Source of the DNA: an uncultured Collinsella sp. | GTDB taxonomy: Bacteria > Actinomycetota > Coriobacteriia > Coriobacteriales > Coriobacteriaceae | NCBI GenBank assembly: GCA_900754435.1 | Contig: CAAECT010000181.1 | Span: 1 to 5,137 of the forward strand | Direction of reading: 5' to 3' | Length of the DNA stretch: 5,137 nt | In this document: positions 4,696-5,137 of the stretch, piece after piece | How the letters are laid out: every line of letters begins with the position of its first letter | How positions within the stretch are numbered: the first letter of the stretch is position 1 | Position numbers and translations under genes: made by a program | Notes under the pieces: generated by a model | Databases searched by the model: none | What the model was told of the DNA's origin: nothing | The model's input: only the letters and a program-made list of their open reading frames with translations

Positions 4696-5137
4696 TCAGT
4701 TCTGGGGCTTGCGCTCCTGATACTTGGCGGTATAGCCCTCGATATGGAGCGTCGAGGCGATGATTTCCTTGACTGTCTCGTCGGGCACATCGGGGTGCGT
4801 GCGGATATACATCAGCAGCCCCATGATGAGGGTGTAGAACGTCTCGTAGACATGGTCGATGCGTAGCTCGTGATGGGCGACAAAATCCACCACGGTGGTA
4901 TCGCAGATATACTGCGCCACGCGCTGGACCACGTTGTGCAAAAAGCCGCCGTAGAGCGCGCCGCTGCTCGAGGTGAGCGTGCTCGGCAACTCGTGGCCGC
5001 TCACGACCAGGCGCTTAAAGAGCGGAGCAACGGTGTCGAGTGCGCCTTCGATGTCGCCAACCGTGCGGCTGGCGTTCCACTGCTCGAGCTCGGCGATAAA
5101 GCCGTCGATTGCCTCGTCCATAACGGCGGTGACGGCG
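4696..5137 (-). CDS. Probable TetR-type regulator, C-terminal part (start beyond the right edge)
   Basis: The frame ending at TGA 4696-4698 is open through ATG 5119-5121 and on to the right edge of the window (AVTAV precedes that Met), so the visible 146 or so codons are probably the C-terminal part of a longer protein. It looks almost entirely helical and soluble. It has an N-terminal amphipathic stretch (MDEAIDGFIAELEQW) and a late segment YETFYTLIMGLLMYI followed by RTHPDVPDETVKEII, like the ligand-binding and dimer half of TetR/AcrR regulators. The DNA-binding helix-turn-helix would lie outside the window, so the family call rests on style and context. Position directly ahead of a membrane protein gene on the same strand fits a regulator that controls its own operon. 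An alternative is an unrelated helical protein starting at 5121. Confidence 0.55.
   Translation of the reverse strand, partial: AVTAVMDEAIDGFIAELEQWNASRTVGDIEGALDTVAPLFKRLVVSGHELPSTLTSSSGALYGGFLHNVVQRVAQYICDTTVVDFVAHHELRIDHVYETFYTLIMGLLMYIRTHPDVPDETVKEIIASTLHIEGYTAKYQERKPQN

Overview
The window looks like chromosomal DNA of a high-GC, Gram-positive gut actinobacterium. My best guess is a Collinsella-like member of the Coriobacteriia. This rests on GC-rich third positions in the flanking genes, on a polytopic membrane protein I recognise as DUF5692-like, and on an acidic-tailed single-pass membrane protein of a style common in that class. The assignment is an inference from memory, not a search result.

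Layout from left to right. Positions 1-146 hold the 3' end of an unidentified plus-strand gene. Positions 147-468 have no intact gene. They contain a 12-nt tandem repeat, a very long hairpin with 19-bp perfect outer arms (171-237), a terminator-like minus-strand hairpin (272-304), a start-less minus-strand open frame (227-376), and an AT-rich promoter segment. That promoter segment is one 62-bp imperfect palindrome (400-461) covering a perfect TATAAT and reaching the ribosome binding site. It drives a complete plus-strand AAA_14/DUF4143-type ATPase (469-1821), whose base composition is less GC-rich than its neighbours. The ATPase converges on a minus-strand 495-aa single-pass membrane protein (1895-3382), with one GC-rich hairpin between them. 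Further right is a minus-strand unit: a probable TetR-type regulator running off the right edge (4696-5137), then the DUF5692-like membrane protein (3625-4578, or 4632 if the natural start is used), closed by a textbook terminator with a 16-bp stem (3516-3556).

How the parts fit. The regulator and the DUF5692-like protein are probably one transcription unit. The ATPase looks like an accessory single-gene islet with its own promoter. Two near-identical 19-nt direct repeats (305-323 and 1939-1957) lie on either side of it.

Points most worth checking: (1) the well-placed start of the DUF5692-like gene (ATG 4632, strong Shine-Dalgarno) is followed five codons later by an in-frame TAG; (2) the 62-bp promoter palindrome of the ATPase; (3) the long hairpin at 171-237 as a possible dispersed repeat; (4) the direct repeats around the ATPase; (5) a three-copy DET motif in the acidic cytoplasmic tail of the 495-aa protein. 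I found no CRISPR array, tRNA, rRNA, transposase or integrase, and no convincing complete defence system.
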